Assembly (NCBI RefSeq): GCF_001907675.1
Contig: NZ_MPNT01000026.1
Location: forward strand, 14,946-78,945
Reading direction: 5' to 3'
Origin: Mycobacterium paraffinicum
GTDB taxonomy: Bacteria > Actinomycetota > Actinomycetes > Mycobacteriales > Mycobacteriaceae
Length of the DNA stretch: 64,000 nt
Below, piece after piece: positions 1 to 8,840 of this stretch. Each line of letters starts with the position of its first letter. Positions within the stretch are counted from its first letter, which is position 1. The position numbers were made by a program, and so were the translations under genes. Below the pieces are notes generated by a model that saw nothing but the letters and a program-made list of their open reading frames with translations, was not told where the DNA came from and ran no database searches.

Positions 1-272
1 AACCGCCGGCCCAGGCGGTCGAAGAGCGGCATGCCGAACTTGCGCCCGACGGTGTAACCGATCGAATCGCCCACCACGGCGCCGATCACCGCGGCGGCGC
101 CGACGCCGATCGGGTTGACGGGCAGGTCGTCGTGTGAGGACATCAGGGCCGCGCTGACCAGGATGATCTCGCCGGGCAGCGGAATCCCCAGGCTCTCGAG
201 GCCGACCACACCGCCGACCACCAGGTAGACGGCGAGCGGCGGAATCGCATGCAGCAAAGCCTCCACGTCCAT
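1..272 (-). CDS. DedA-family membrane protein (3' end cut by window)
   Basis: The visible 90 residues begin MDVEALLHAIPP and include a hydrophobic segment, then the DedA-like stretch around residues 20-40 (GLESLGIPLPGE, where the Pro-Gly-Glu is typical of DedA/SNARE-associated proteins) and a second hydrophobic segment followed by GDSIGYTVGR. DedA proteins are polytopic inner-membrane proteins implicated in lipid-carrier or phospholipid translocation and membrane homeostasis. The start is the ATG at 272; no strong ribosome-binding site precedes it. The C-terminal part lies outside the window, so completeness cannot be judged. Confidence 0.82.
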   Translation of the reverse strand, partial: MDVEALLHAIPPLAVYLVVGGVVGLESLGIPLPGEIILVSAALMSSHDDLPVNPIGVGAAAVIGAVVGDSIGYTVGRKFGMPLFDRLGRR

Positions 273-308
273 GCGTCCAGGATGCCTGACCGCCCGCCGA
301 TGTGCGCC

Positions 309-1118
309 CTAAACCCGCCGGTTCGCATCGGCCGGCGTGCCCAGGCTCTCCAACTGCGGGCGTTTGGGTTCGCGCCCGTCGGCCGACGACATGCCGCGCA
401 GCCGCCGCCAGATCCACGGGAAGAAGCTGTCCTGCGTCCAGCGCAGCTGCTCGTACGCGCCGGCGGTGCGCGAGCGCCGCCGGGCGTCCGGAGTCGCGTG
501 GGCCCAATCATGGTTGCTGCCAGGAAGGTTCAGTGCCTCGGCGGCCGCGGCGGCGAACAGCATGTGCCCCTTGGTGGAGGCGTGCACCCGGTCGATGGCC
601 CAGGTGTCCAGCTCGCGCATCGACGGGGCGTTGTACAGGTCGACGAGCCCGAACCCGTAGCGTTCGGCGGCCGCGGTGATCGCCGCGTTGATGCGTGCGA
701 GACGCCCGGACACCAGCCGCCCGAGCGGGAGGAACTGCGCGACGTTGGGGAACGTGGTCGTCACCACGGTCGCGCCGGACCCGGCCAGCGCGGCGTAGAC
801 GTGCTCGAGGTCGACCAGGGCGGGCCCGAACGACCGGCCCGGCTGGATCACGTCGTTCATCCCGGCGCACACGGTGATCAGGTCCGGCCGCATCGCCAGG
901 GCCCGCGGCACCTGCTCGTGCAGGACGTCGGCGATGCGTTTGCCGCGGATCGCGAGGTTGGCGTAGTGCAGGCCCGGGTGCAGCGAATCGATCATGACGG
1001 CGAGCCGGTCGGCGAATCCGAGGAGGCCGACGACGTCGTCGCCGTCCCACAAGCCCTCGGTCTGGCTGTCCCCGATGGCGACGTAACGGCGATATCCAGA
1101 GGGAAATGCCCCGCGCAC
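309..1118 (-). CDS. SGNH/GDSL-family hydrolase
   Basis: A 269-residue protein with the SGNH hydrolase blocks in order: GDSQTEG at 16-22 with the nucleophile Ser18 (block I), CAGMNDV near 84-90 with Asn88 (block III), and DRVH at 176-179 giving the Asp/His pair of block V. There is no obvious signal peptide, so it is probably a cytosolic esterase or lipase; the substrate cannot be told. The GTG start has no Shine-Dalgarno sequence but a TATTCT hexamer (minus strand, 1126-1131) ends 7 nt upstream, so the mRNA is probably leaderless. It is transcribed away from the permease gene at 1216. Confidence 0.85.
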   Translation of the reverse strand: MRGAFPSGYRRYVAIGDSQTEGLWDGDDVVGLLGFADRLAVMIDSLHPGLHYANLAIRGKRIADVLHEQVPRALAMRPDLITVCAGMNDVIQPGRSFGPALVDLEHVYAALAGSGATVVTTTFPNVAQFLPLGRLVSGRLARINAAITAAAERYGFGLVDLYNAPSMRELDTWAIDRVHASTKGHMLFAAAAAEALNLPGSNHDWAHATPDARRRSRTAGAYEQLRWTQDSFFPWIWRRLRGMSSADGREPKRPQLESLGTPADANRRV

Positions 1119-1215
1119 GAAGCCGAGAATAATCGCGATCGCGGTCCCGGTTGGTCAGGCGTGGCCACCCCCGCGCCCGAGGAGGATCGCGGTTCGTCGA
1201 CTAGCGTCGGTGGGC

Positions 1216-2307
1216 ATGGCGATGCCTTTGAAGGGCAATGCAATTCACGCCGATCCTCGGGGGAACGTCGCGATCGGCGTTTTCATCGCGCTCACCCTGT
1301 TCGTGGCGGGGCTGCTGTGGGCGAAGTGGCTGCCTTACGCCGGCAAGGCCGCCGGCGCCCATCGCACCCACCACTGGTCGGGATCGAGCGTTCTGACCGT
1401 GGGCGGCGTGCACACCGGCGATCGGCCGACCTGGCACGCCGCGGCGACCTTCTTCCACGCATACGTGTCGTCGATCTGGCCGGCGTTGGTGGTCGCGCTG
1501 CTGATCAGCGCCTCGGTGCAGGCGCTGATCCCGCGCCCGTGGCTGCCGCGCGTCTTGAACCGCCACGGTCGGTTGTCCAGCGCGCTGGCCGGCGGAGTCG
1601 CCGGCATGCCATCGATGATGTGCACATGTTGCGCCGCACCGGTCGCGGTCACCCTGCGGCGCAACGGCGTCACGCCTGCGGCCGCCATCGCCTACTGGTT
1701 GGGAAACCCGCTGCTCAACCCGGCGGTGCTCGTTTTTCTGCTCTTCGTCGCTCCCTGGCAATGGAGCCTGACCAGGTTGGTCGTCGGAACCGCGACGGTG
1801 CTGAGTGTCGGGGCCGCGGTGGGATGGCTCTCCCGACCGTCCGGCCGGGGCCCGACGCCGCCTCGCGCGATGGCGCCTCCGGCCGACGACGAGAGCGCGG
1901 GCAGGCCGCGCAGGTTCGTGCGGGCATTGCTGTGGTTGATGCTGTTCCTGCTGCCCGAGTACGCGGTGTTGGTGCTCACGGTCGGGGCGTTCCGCGGTTT
2001 CCTGCTCACCTTGGGACAACCGGCGCACCGCGGGCTGCTGCTGGGCCTGCTGCTGGTCGCGGTCGTCGCGATCGCCGGCACGCTGATGGTCATCCCGACG
2101 GCGGGGGAGATCCCGATCCTGCAGGGTTTGGCCCTGCTGGGCGCATCGTCGGGGACGATCGGCGCGCTGCTGATCACCCTTCCGGCGGTGAGCGTTCCGG
2201 GTGCCGCGATGGTCGCCCGCAGCTTCGGGTGGAAGGCGACCGCGGCCGCGACCGGCGTCGTGGTCGTGGCGGGACTCCTCGGCGCGGCCGTGCTCAGCTT
2301 GCTGTGA
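1216..2307 (+). CDS. Permease of the DUF318/YraQ type, integral membrane
   Basis: A 363-residue polytopic membrane protein with eight or so hydrophobic segments. The first half carries the CTCCAAPV motif (about residues 134-141) expected of the permease family related to YraQ/ArsP, and the second half repeats the fold with the GTLMVIPTAGEIP stretch. Related proteins are proposed efflux permeases, some for organoarsenicals; the substrate here is unknown. ATG 1216 is preferred over the in-frame GTG at 1210 or ATG at 1222, because a TAGCGT hexamer at 1202-1207 sits 8 nt upstream, consistent with leaderless initiation. An IclR regulator gene follows 30 bp downstream on the same strand. Confidence 0.8.
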   Translation: MAMPLKGNAIHADPRGNVAIGVFIALTLFVAGLLWAKWLPYAGKAAGAHRTHHWSGSSVLTVGGVHTGDRPTWHAAATFFHAYVSSIWPALVVALLISASVQALIPRPWLPRVLNRHGRLSSALAGGVAGMPSMMCTCCAAPVAVTLRRNGVTPAAAIAYWLGNPLLNPAVLVFLLFVAPWQWSLTRLVVGTATVLSVGAAVGWLSRPSGRGPTPPRAMAPPADDESAGRPRRFVRALLWLMLFLLPEYAVLVLTVGAFRGFLLTLGQPAHRGLLLGLLLVAVVAIAGTLMVIPTAGEIPILQGLALLGASSGTIGALLITLPAVSVPGAAMVARSFGWKATAAATGVVVVAGLLGAAVLSLL

Positions 2308-2337
2308 GTCGCAATCGGCGCGAGTACCTTCACTGTC

Positions 2338-3141
2338 ATGGCGAGAAAGCGCGAGCGGGCCGCCGGCGCCCCGGCCGCCGATTCGCTTGCGCCGCAGTAT
2401 CCGATCGAGTCGGTCGACAACGCGCTCAAACTCCTGCTGCTGTTGGGTGAGCAACCGCAGATCCGGTTGAGCGAGGCCACCCGATACCTGGGCGTGGCGT
2501 CGTCCACCGCGCACCGGTTGCTCGCGATGCTGGCCTACCGCGGGTTCGTCCGGCAGGACCCGGTGTCCAAGGCCTACCTGCCCGGTCCGTCGCTGACTGG
2601 TGTCGCGTTCGCGATCTTCGGCCGCATCGACATCCAGCGAACGGCCACCCCGATCATGCGAAGCCTCGGCGAACAGCTGCGCGAAACGATTCACGTCGGG
2701 ATGTTGGACGGTGCCAGCGTCCGGTTCGTCGCCGCCGTCGAGGGACCGGCCGCGGTCCGGGTGGCGTCCCGGCTGGGCCGCAGCATGCCGGCGCATTGCA
2801 CCTCGACGGGCAAGGTGATGCTGGCCCAGCTGCCCGAGCCGGAGCTGCGTCAGCTGCTGCCGCGAGAACGGTTGGAACGCATCACTTCATCGTCGATCGG
2901 CAGCCGCACCGAATTGCAGGCCGAGCTTGCCGCCATCCGCGAGCGCGGCTACGCGATCAACCGCGAGGAGAGCGAGGAGGGTGTCGCTTCCGTCGCGGTG
3001 CCGATACCCACGCGGGCGCCGGGGCTGCGGCTGGCGCTGAACGCCGCCGCACCCCAGAATCGGCTCGACGCCGCCCGCTATGCGACGGTGGCCGCCGCGC
3101 TTGTCAAGGCCGCCAAGGAGATTGGCGATCAGCTGGGCTGA
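2338..3141 (+). CDS. IclR-family transcriptional regulator
   Basis: A 267-residue regulator. The N-terminal winged helix-turn-helix spans roughly residues 25-80 (LSEATRYLGVASSTAHRLL is the recognition region). The C-terminal GAF-like effector domain includes the IclR-typical ARPAHCTSTGKVMLAQL-type segment (here MPAHCTSTGKVML) and a late REESEEGVASVAVP stretch. IclR proteins bind small carboxylic or aromatic metabolites and control catabolic genes. TACCTT at 2325-2330 ends 7 nt before the ATG and no ribosome-binding site is present, pointing to a leaderless transcript. Its target is not evident; the permease just upstream is a candidate. Confidence 0.9.
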   Translation: MARKRERAAGAPAADSLAPQYPIESVDNALKLLLLLGEQPQIRLSEATRYLGVASSTAHRLLAMLAYRGFVRQDPVSKAYLPGPSLTGVAFAIFGRIDIQRTATPIMRSLGEQLRETIHVGMLDGASVRFVAAVEGPAAVRVASRLGRSMPAHCTSTGKVMLAQLPEPELRQLLPRERLERITSSSIGSRTELQAELAAIRERGYAINREESEEGVASVAVPIPTRAPGLRLALNAAAPQNRLDAARYATVAAALVKAAKEIGDQLG

Positions 3142-3239
3142 GACAACGCGCGTGTGACCCAAGCCCAGCCAACCGGCAACCGCGAATCTGAGTATTCTTA
3201 CGGATCCGGCGAGCGGGGCGCCGCCGCAGGCTGTTTGGC

Positions 3240-3533
3240 ATGACAACTCCCAACACCATGTCCAAGACCACCACCGCGTTTTTCGTCCAGGCCGCTGTCG
3301 CGTTCGCGATCAGCTTCGTGACCGCGCTGGGCGGTATCTACCTGCTTCCGCTCGACGCGTGGCAGCGGGGCTTCCTCGGCATCACCTTCCTGTTCTTGGT
3401 GTCGAGCGCGTTCACCCTGGCCAAGGTGATTCGCGACCAGCAGGAGGCCGCGACGGTGCGGGTGCGGCTGGATGAAGCGCGCATCGAGAAGCTGCTGGCC
3501 GACTACGACCCGCTCAACACCGCCGCGAACTGA
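3240..3533 (+). CDS. YiaA/YiaB two-helix membrane protein
   Basis: A 97-residue protein matching the YiaAB two-helix family: a short polar N-terminus, two transmembrane helices (about residues 11-35 and 42-62), and a charged C-terminal helix rich in Arg/Glu (RVRLDEARIEKLL). The function of this family is unknown. The stop codon lies inside an 18-bp perfect palindrome at 3530-3547 that may be an operator or processing site for the acyltransferase gene downstream. Confidence 0.8.
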   Translation: MTTPNTMSKTTTAFFVQAAVAFAISFVTALGGIYLLPLDAWQRGFLGITFLFLVSSAFTLAKVIRDQQEAATVRVRLDEARIEKLLADYDPLNTAAN

Positions 3534-3547
3534 GTAGTACTACTCAG
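3530..3547. promoter_or_regulatory. 18-bp perfect palindrome at the end of the yiaA-like gene
   Basis: CTGAGTAGTACTACTCAG is its own reverse complement over all 18 bases. It starts in the last sense codon of the upstream gene, contains the TGA stop, and lies about 100 bp before the acyltransferase start. A hairpin without a loop makes a poor terminator, so a dimeric-repressor operator seems more likely. The binding protein is unknown. Confidence 0.5.
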
Positions 3548-3646
3548 GCCCGACGCGTAGAACTGCGCGGGCGCAGGCCCCCCACGACCGGCAATGCTTG
3601 ATGCGTTCTCGCCCAATGGTTTTCCCGAAAGGTTCGGCACATCCCC

Positions 3647-4963
3647 ATGGCAGCTCTCACCAGATTCCCCGACGTCGCCGAGGTGGCGGCGGCCACTCCG
3701 GCCGACCGCGACCGCGTTCTGGACGTCATCCGCATCACGTCGCTGATCGGCGTGGTGCTCGGCCACACCGTGATGGCCATCAGCATCATCGAAAACCACG
3801 TCTTGATCTGGGACAACCTGCTGACCACCTCGGTGCTGTTTCAGGCGGCGACCTGGCTCCTGCAGATCATGCCGCTGTTCTTCTTCGCCGGCGCCGCGGC
3901 CTGCCTATCGTCGTGGTCCGCAGGCACGAACTGGGGTGACTGGCTGATGAAACGCTGCACCAGGCTGTTCCGGCCGGTGTTCTACTACCTGGCGTTTTGG
4001 GCTGTGGTGCTGACGGTTCTGTATCGGGCTCTGCCGCAACACGTCTACGAGCCGGTGGCCGGTGTCAGCACGCAGCTGCTGTGGTTCTTGGGGGCCTACG
4101 TGCTTGTGCTGGCCGCCATGCCGGTGCTGTACCGCATCACCACCGCGGGGCGTCTCGCCGCCGCCGTGGCCGGCGTCTACGGGACCATCGCGGCGATCGA
4201 CGCCATCCGGCTGCACTGGCCGGCCATGATGCCCCTGGGCTACCTCAACCTGGCCGTCTGGCTTATCCCTGCCATGTTCGGCATCGCCTACCGCCGCCGG
4301 TTGCTCACCCGACGCGTCGCGCTGGCCGTCGCGGCGATCGCGTTCGCCGTCGACGTCGCGCTGGTGGCCTGGGGTCCGTATCAGGTCAGCATGGTCGGCA
4401 CCGGCGATCACCAGCTGTCCAACACCAGCCCGCCCTCACTGCTGTTGGCGGGCCACGCAATCATCCTGAGCGCGTTGGCGATTGCCGCCGCGCCGGCGAT
4501 CGCGCGCTGGGCCCGGCGGCCACGGGTGTGGTGGTGGACGGCGATCGGTAACTCCGGGGCCATGACCCTGTACTTGTGGCACATGCCCGTGCTGCTGGGC
4601 GTGCATCTGGCGTTCGACTACCTCGGCTGCCCTCGCTACCCGGGCGCGCCGGACTTCCTCGTCGTGAGCGTCGCGCAGCTGCTCGTCGTGATCGTCGCCG
4701 TGGCGGTGCTTTTCGTGGCGCTGCGCCCGCTGGAGAACAACCCGCTGTCCGGCTGGGACGGCGCCCCGACCGTGCGGGGGCGCGGGCGGGGAGCGGCCGT
4801 CGGTGGCCTGCTGTGCGTCGCGGGTGTGGCGATCCTCGCCGCCATCAGGTGGGGGCTCAAGGACGACGGCCTGGTGTGCATGGCGGTGATGCTGACCGCG
4901 TTGGTCGGCGCCCGCGTGGTGGCCGCGGCACCGGCGAAGCGCCTCACCACCATTCGCGGCTAG
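3647..4963 (+). CDS. Acyltransferase 3 family membrane protein
   Basis: A 438-residue integral membrane protein of the acyltransferase-3 family, which O-acylates sugars, glycolipids or antibiotics at the membrane. The N-terminal signature is present: RDRVLDVIRITSLIGVVLGH, with Arg in the first helix and the conserved His (about residue 45). About ten hydrophobic helices follow, with a late GAMTLYLWHMPVL segment typical of the family. The acceptor is unknown. No convincing ribosome-binding site is seen at the ATG. Confidence 0.85.
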   Translation: MAALTRFPDVAEVAAATPADRDRVLDVIRITSLIGVVLGHTVMAISIIENHVLIWDNLLTTSVLFQAATWLLQIMPLFFFAGAAACLSSWSAGTNWGDWLMKRCTRLFRPVFYYLAFWAVVLTVLYRALPQHVYEPVAGVSTQLLWFLGAYVLVLAAMPVLYRITTAGRLAAAVAGVYGTIAAIDAIRLHWPAMMPLGYLNLAVWLIPAMFGIAYRRRLLTRRVALAVAAIAFAVDVALVAWGPYQVSMVGTGDHQLSNTSPPSLLLAGHAIILSALAIAAAPAIARWARRPRVWWWTAIGNSGAMTLYLWHMPVLLGVHLAFDYLGCPRYPGAPDFLVVSVAQLLVVIVAVAVLFVALRPLENNPLSGWDGAPTVRGRGRGAAVGGLLCVAGVAILAAIRWGLKDDGLVCMAVMLTALVGARVVAAAPAKRLTTIRG

Positions 4964-5073
4964 CCGCAGGATTCGTTGACTGCAGGGTGGTCACCTGGCT
5001 GCTCTGCGGGTCGGCTGTCGCCGCGATCTTCGGTCGAACTGACGTGACGCCGACAATGCGATGCCGCAATGGC

Positions 5074-5358
5074 TTACGATATCCAGTCGTCGACCAGGTC
5101 CGCCAAGCGGCGCGAGATCGCCTTTTCCATCTCGTCGCGTCGGCGTCGGGTGTTGACGTCGTCAGGGGCGATCGCGCCGACGGCCAACCGGGCGACCTCG
5201 TCGACCTGATCCGGGTCGAGCCCGAAATGCAGGAGGGTGTCCAGGTCCTTTTCCGTGTCGATTTCGTCGGCCACCGTCGAACGGGCAAGTAGGACGGCGG
5301 CGTTCTCCTCTCCGACTTCCAGCAGCATCGCGACCAGCGAGCCCTTGTCGACCTTCAC
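5074..5358 (-). CDS. Small hypothetical protein, last gene of the amidohydrolase/acyl-CoA dehydrogenase operon
   Basis: A 94-residue, acidic and probably all-helical protein (GTG start) that I do not recognise. It contains a run of hydrophobic/acidic heptads (VAMLLEVGEENAAVLLARSTVADEI) and a basic patch RRRRDEMEKAISRRLADLVDDW near its C-terminus. It begins 9 bp after the stop of the upstream amidohydrolase gene, so it is almost certainly co-transcribed with it. No metal- or nucleotide-binding motif is visible. Confidence 0.6.
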   Translation of the reverse strand: MKVDKGSLVAMLLEVGEENAAVLLARSTVADEIDTEKDLDTLLHFGLDPDQVDEVARLAVGAIAPDDVNTRRRRDEMEKAISRRLADLVDDWIS

Positions 5359-5367
5359 GGGGTCGCG

Positions 5368-6567
5368 TCAGACGGGCCGGCGGGTCGCCAACTCGAGGCC
5401 GTTGTCGCGCATGACGGTTCGGCATTGGGCCGGGGTGTAGTCGAAGTTTTCTAGGTCCTTGATGTAAGAGGCTGGGTTGGCGAGGCCTTCGACGTGAGGG
5501 AAGTCCGAACCCATGATGATGCGGTCGGCGCCGACGAGCTTGAGCAGGCTGGCCAGTTCGTCCTCGTAGAAGGGGGACACCCAGACGTGGCGCTTGAACG
5601 TCTCGCGCGGGTCTTCCTGGTAGATGAAGGGGATCTGGCCGTAGGACTTCGTCAGCTTCTCGAAGAGATGGAACACCCACGCCGATCCGCTTTCGATGGA
5701 CGCCATGCGCAGGTTGGGGAATCGCAGGAACAGACCTTTGTGCAAATGGTTGGCGAAAGTGTCTTGGATCGGGTCGCCGGAGAACAGCGACCGAAAGCCG
5801 AGCAGCGCTTGAAAGGACATCATGTAGTCGGATTCACCCCAGGCCGTCATGAACTTCGAGTAATAGTTCTCGCCCGAGTGGTAGCAGACGGTAATACCCG
5901 AATCGTTTGCCAGCCGCCAAAAGTCGTCGAACATCGGGTCACCGGGTGCGCGCGTGCCGATGGCGGTGGTGATCGGTCCGGGGACCATCACGATGAACCG
6001 GGCGTCACGTTCCAAAGCCCATTCGAGCTCGCGCACAGCAGCATCCGGTTGGCAGAGCGTGAAGTAGGGCGCGGCGAAAATACGCTCGCGGTAGGCGAAT
6101 CCCCAGTCCTCGTCCATCCACCGGTTGAACGCGCGGAATGTCGCGACGGTGGCATCGAAGTCGGGCAGCAGCGCCTGTTCCATCCCGACCCCGAGGGTCG
6201 GTAGCAGGATGCAGCCCTGCATGCCCTGCTCGTCCATCAGCGCCAGTCGGGCGTCACGATCCCGATACGCGGCGGGGATGGGCTCCAATTCGCCGAACAA
6301 TGCGTTCATGTCGGCCCCCTTGGGGTTGCGACCGCGAAAGTACTCATCGAGGGCGCCGGGCTTGCCGACAGGATCGAACGTGGGGTTGGGGATGAATCTG
6401 TTGACGCGGCCGCCGACCACCAGACGCTGCTTGCCGTCGATCTGCGCCCACTGGATGGCGCGCTTCTTGAACGCCGGCTCGATGTGGCGGGTGAAGGCAT
6501 CCAGTGCCTCGTAATAGTGGTTGTCGCAGTCGAAGAACGTGAATTCGAGATTTTCTTTCATCGTCAT
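5368..6567 (-). CDS. Amidohydrolase_2-family metal-dependent hydrolase or decarboxylase
   Basis: A 399-residue TIM-barrel protein of the amidohydrolase_2 (ACMSD-like) family, whose members hydrolyse or non-oxidatively decarboxylate ring-derived acids. The N-terminal metal motif appears as FFDCDNHYYE (Asp13/Asp15/His17), a mid-protein VCYHSGENYY supplies a His, and the C-terminal IIMGSDFPHVEG (Asp near 354) is the classical last metal-binding Asp motif. Thus the metal site looks intact, unlike the paralogue at 8841-9710. A purine-rich site (GAGAGGG) lies 3 nt before the ATG at 6567 and about 9 nt before the second ATG (6561), so the latter may be the true start. It lies 35 bp downstream of the acyl-CoA dehydrogenase gene. 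Confidence 0.85.
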   Translation of the reverse strand: MTMKENLEFTFFDCDNHYYEALDAFTRHIEPAFKKRAIQWAQIDGKQRLVVGGRVNRFIPNPTFDPVGKPGALDEYFRGRNPKGADMNALFGELEPIPAAYRDRDARLALMDEQGMQGCILLPTLGVGMEQALLPDFDATVATFRAFNRWMDEDWGFAYRERIFAAPYFTLCQPDAAVRELEWALERDARFIVMVPGPITTAIGTRAPGDPMFDDFWRLANDSGITVCYHSGENYYSKFMTAWGESDYMMSFQALLGFRSLFSGDPIQDTFANHLHKGLFLRFPNLRMASIESGSAWVFHLFEKLTKSYGQIPFIYQEDPRETFKRHVWVSPFYEDELASLLKLVGADRIIMGSDFPHVEGLANPASYIKDLENFDYTPAQCRTVMRDNGLELATRRPV

Positions 6568-6602
6568 GCCCTCTCTGGTGATGGCGGGGAGTGCTTGCGT
6601 TG

Positions 6603-8837
6603 TTATTTGCGTGGTAGGCCGAGGATCATGGAGGCGATCACGGTCAGCTGTATTTCGGGGGTCCCTCCGCCGATGAGTTCGGACGGTATGTCGAAATACG
6701 GTCCGATCACGGCGGGTTCGGAATCTTCGTGCAGCGCGGCGACCCCGGTGTGTCGCAGCGTGGCGGTCGACGCGCGACGGAGCAGCATGACCAGGGCATA
6801 TTTGGCGATGCTCGATGTGGGCCCGGCCGCCCAGCCCTGCACCTGGCGCAGGGTTTCGCGAAGCACCATGGCCTTGATGGCAGACGTGTGGGCCTCGATG
6901 TCGCCGAGTGCTTCCAGGACGGCGCCGCGGTCGGGGCCGTCACCGCGCGCGACGTGGCGCAGTGCGGCTGATCGGTCGATGTTGACGTTGTTGGCGATCG
7001 CGGTGCGTTCGACCGCCATGGTGGCCACCGCGAGATCCCAACCGGCGCCGGGTGTCCCGACCAGCATGTGGTCGGGGACGAAGACGTCGGTGAAGAAAAC
7101 CTCGTTGAAGTCATAGCCACCGCTGGCCTGCCTGATGGGCTCGACGGTGATGCCTTGCGAGGCCATGTCGATGAGAAAGTAGCTGATGCCGCGGTGCTTG
7201 GGCGCATCCGGATCGGCGCGCGCAAGCAGGGCACCGAACTGCGCTCGGTCTGCCTGCGAGGTCCAGACCTTGTGCCCGTTGATCAGCCACCCACCGTCGA
7301 CCTTCTCGGCGCGCGTTTTCAGGGAGGCCAGATCGGACCCGGCCTCCGGCTCGCTGAACAGCTGACACCAGCGCTGCGCTCCGCGCAGCATCGGCCAGGC
7401 GAATTGTTCTCGCTGCCAGTCGTTTCCGTAGGTGAGGATCGTCGGTAGGATCCACTCCGCGATGCCGAGATAGGGCCTTGGCAGATCGGGGCGTTTGTCG
7501 AACTCCTCGCCGATAATCACCTGCTGTAACGCCGTGGCGCCGAGGCCCCACGGAGCGGGCAGGTGCGGGGCCATCAGCCCGCCTTCGGCGAGAAGGTCGC
7601 GCTGTTGACCCCAGGCTTGGCCCGGTGTCCGGGCGTCGTCGGCCGGGTGCTCGTTGGGCAGCCCGCGGGCTTGCTCGAGCCTGGCCGCCACCGAGGCGCG
7701 GAATTCGGCTTCTACGTCGCCGAGATCTAGCGCTGTGCTGCGCCTCTCCCGCAACGCAAGTTCGCCCGTTTCGCGGGCCCACCGCGTGAGCGATCCGACC
7801 GAGGCGGCGAGGGCGATCGCCCGTCGCCAGTACAGGTGCGTGTCGTGTTCCCAGGTGTAGCCGATGGCGCCGAACATGAGCATGGCGTCGAGGACGAGGT
7901 CGGGTGCTGTCGCGATCGACACCTGCGCAGCCGCCCCGGCGGCAAGCCGCTGTTGGGCGACAGAATCCCCGCCCGCGCGCACGGCGTCCCATGCTGCGGC
8001 CGAGGCCAATTCGCAATTGACCAGCAACATTGCGGCCTTGTGCTGCAGGGCCTGGAAGGCGCCGACGGGCCGGCCGAACTGCTCACGGGTGCGGATGTAC
8101 TCGGTCGCCGCTGCCTGGCATCTGCGCACGGTGCCCGCCGCGGCACACGCGGTCAAGGCCACCGCGATGCAACGGGCAGGCGCGCAGGCGATTCCGAACA
8201 GTTCGGCACTTGCGGGCACGACGTGACCGGTCAGTGTCAGGACACCGACGTCGATGCCCAAGTCGGTGCCGCGCCGCGGCTCAACCGACACCCCCGGCCA
8301 CGTCTGCGTGACGTCGAGGCTGAACCAGCGCACGTCGGCCTCAGCGTCGGTGTCGGTGTGTACGGCGAGCAGGATGCGTTGTGCCGAAACCATTCCCGCC
8401 GTCGGTGCGCTGGAACCGTCGAGCTGCCAGCCATCGAGGTGACGTGTCATGCGGACCATGGAGTGCTCGGGCAGCACCGCCGCGGCAGGTGCGCCGGCAG
8501 TGAGTTCGGCGAGTAGGTCGGCGCCGGAGTCGTCCGCGAGTTGGGCGACGGCGCTGGTAATCGTGGTGCTCAGCAGCGGGCCGGGCAGCAGTGCCGCCGC
8601 GGCGGCTTCGACGACGCAGCCGAGGTCGGCGAGGGAGCCGCCCTGGCCTCCCGAGGCTTCTGGCAGGTGCACCGCGTGAAAGCCGGAGGCGGTGAGTTCC
8701 TCCCACCAGGGCGGTAATTCGCCGGCGGCGATGGAGTCGAACGAAGCCCTGGTCTTGTCGATCGGTGCGTGGCGCGCCGCGAAGTCGCCGACTGCAGCGG
8801 CCAGTTGCTCCTGCTCGGCGGTGATTCCGAACGCCAT
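6603..8837 (-). CDS. Double-length acyl-CoA dehydrogenase (two fused ACAD units)
   Basis: At 744 residues this is twice the usual acyl-CoA dehydrogenase length. Residues 1-365 form one unit: a helical N-domain (ITAEQEQLAAAVGDFAARH), a degenerate beta-domain, and a C-domain with EYIRTREQFGRPVGAFQALQHK. Residues 375-744 form a second unit with the well-kept flavin/substrate segment QLFSEPEAGSDLASLKTRA and NGHKVWTSQADRAQFG. The second unit therefore looks catalytic, while the first resembles a partner subunit fused in cis, as in heteromeric FadE pairs of steroid side-chain degradation. It begins 3 bp after an amidohydrolase gene, indicating coupled translation. Substrate unknown; probably a CoA ester of a cyclic or branched acid. 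Confidence 0.88.
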   Translation of the reverse strand: MAFGITAEQEQLAAAVGDFAARHAPIDKTRASFDSIAAGELPPWWEELTASGFHAVHLPEASGGQGGSLADLGCVVEAAAAALLPGPLLSTTITSAVAQLADDSGADLLAELTAGAPAAAVLPEHSMVRMTRHLDGWQLDGSSAPTAGMVSAQRILLAVHTDTDAEADVRWFSLDVTQTWPGVSVEPRRGTDLGIDVGVLTLTGHVVPASAELFGIACAPARCIAVALTACAAAGTVRRCQAAATEYIRTREQFGRPVGAFQALQHKAAMLLVNCELASAAAWDAVRAGGDSVAQQRLAAGAAAQVSIATAPDLVLDAMLMFGAIGYTWEHDTHLYWRRAIALAASVGSLTRWARETGELALRERRSTALDLGDVEAEFRASVAARLEQARGLPNEHPADDARTPGQAWGQQRDLLAEGGLMAPHLPAPWGLGATALQQVIIGEEFDKRPDLPRPYLGIAEWILPTILTYGNDWQREQFAWPMLRGAQRWCQLFSEPEAGSDLASLKTRAEKVDGGWLINGHKVWTSQADRAQFGALLARADPDAPKHRGISYFLIDMASQGITVEPIRQASGGYDFNEVFFTDVFVPDHMLVGTPGAGWDLAVATMAVERTAIANNVNIDRSAALRHVARGDGPDRGAVLEALGDIEAHTSAIKAMVLRETLRQVQGWAAGPTSSIAKYALVMLLRRASTATLRHTGVAALHEDSEPAVIGPYFDIPSELIGGGTPEIQLTVIASMILGLPRK

Positions 8838-8840
8838 TGA

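Noticed and set aside
249..2450. Open frame of about 733 codons on the plus strand
   Set aside because: It overlaps the GDSL, permease and IclR genes out of frame and has an Arg-, Gly- and Pro-rich composition typical of shadow frames.
4956..4967. GCGGCTAGCCGC palindrome at the end of the acyltransferase gene
   Set aside because: It has no loop and is short for a GC-rich genome; nothing suggests a function.
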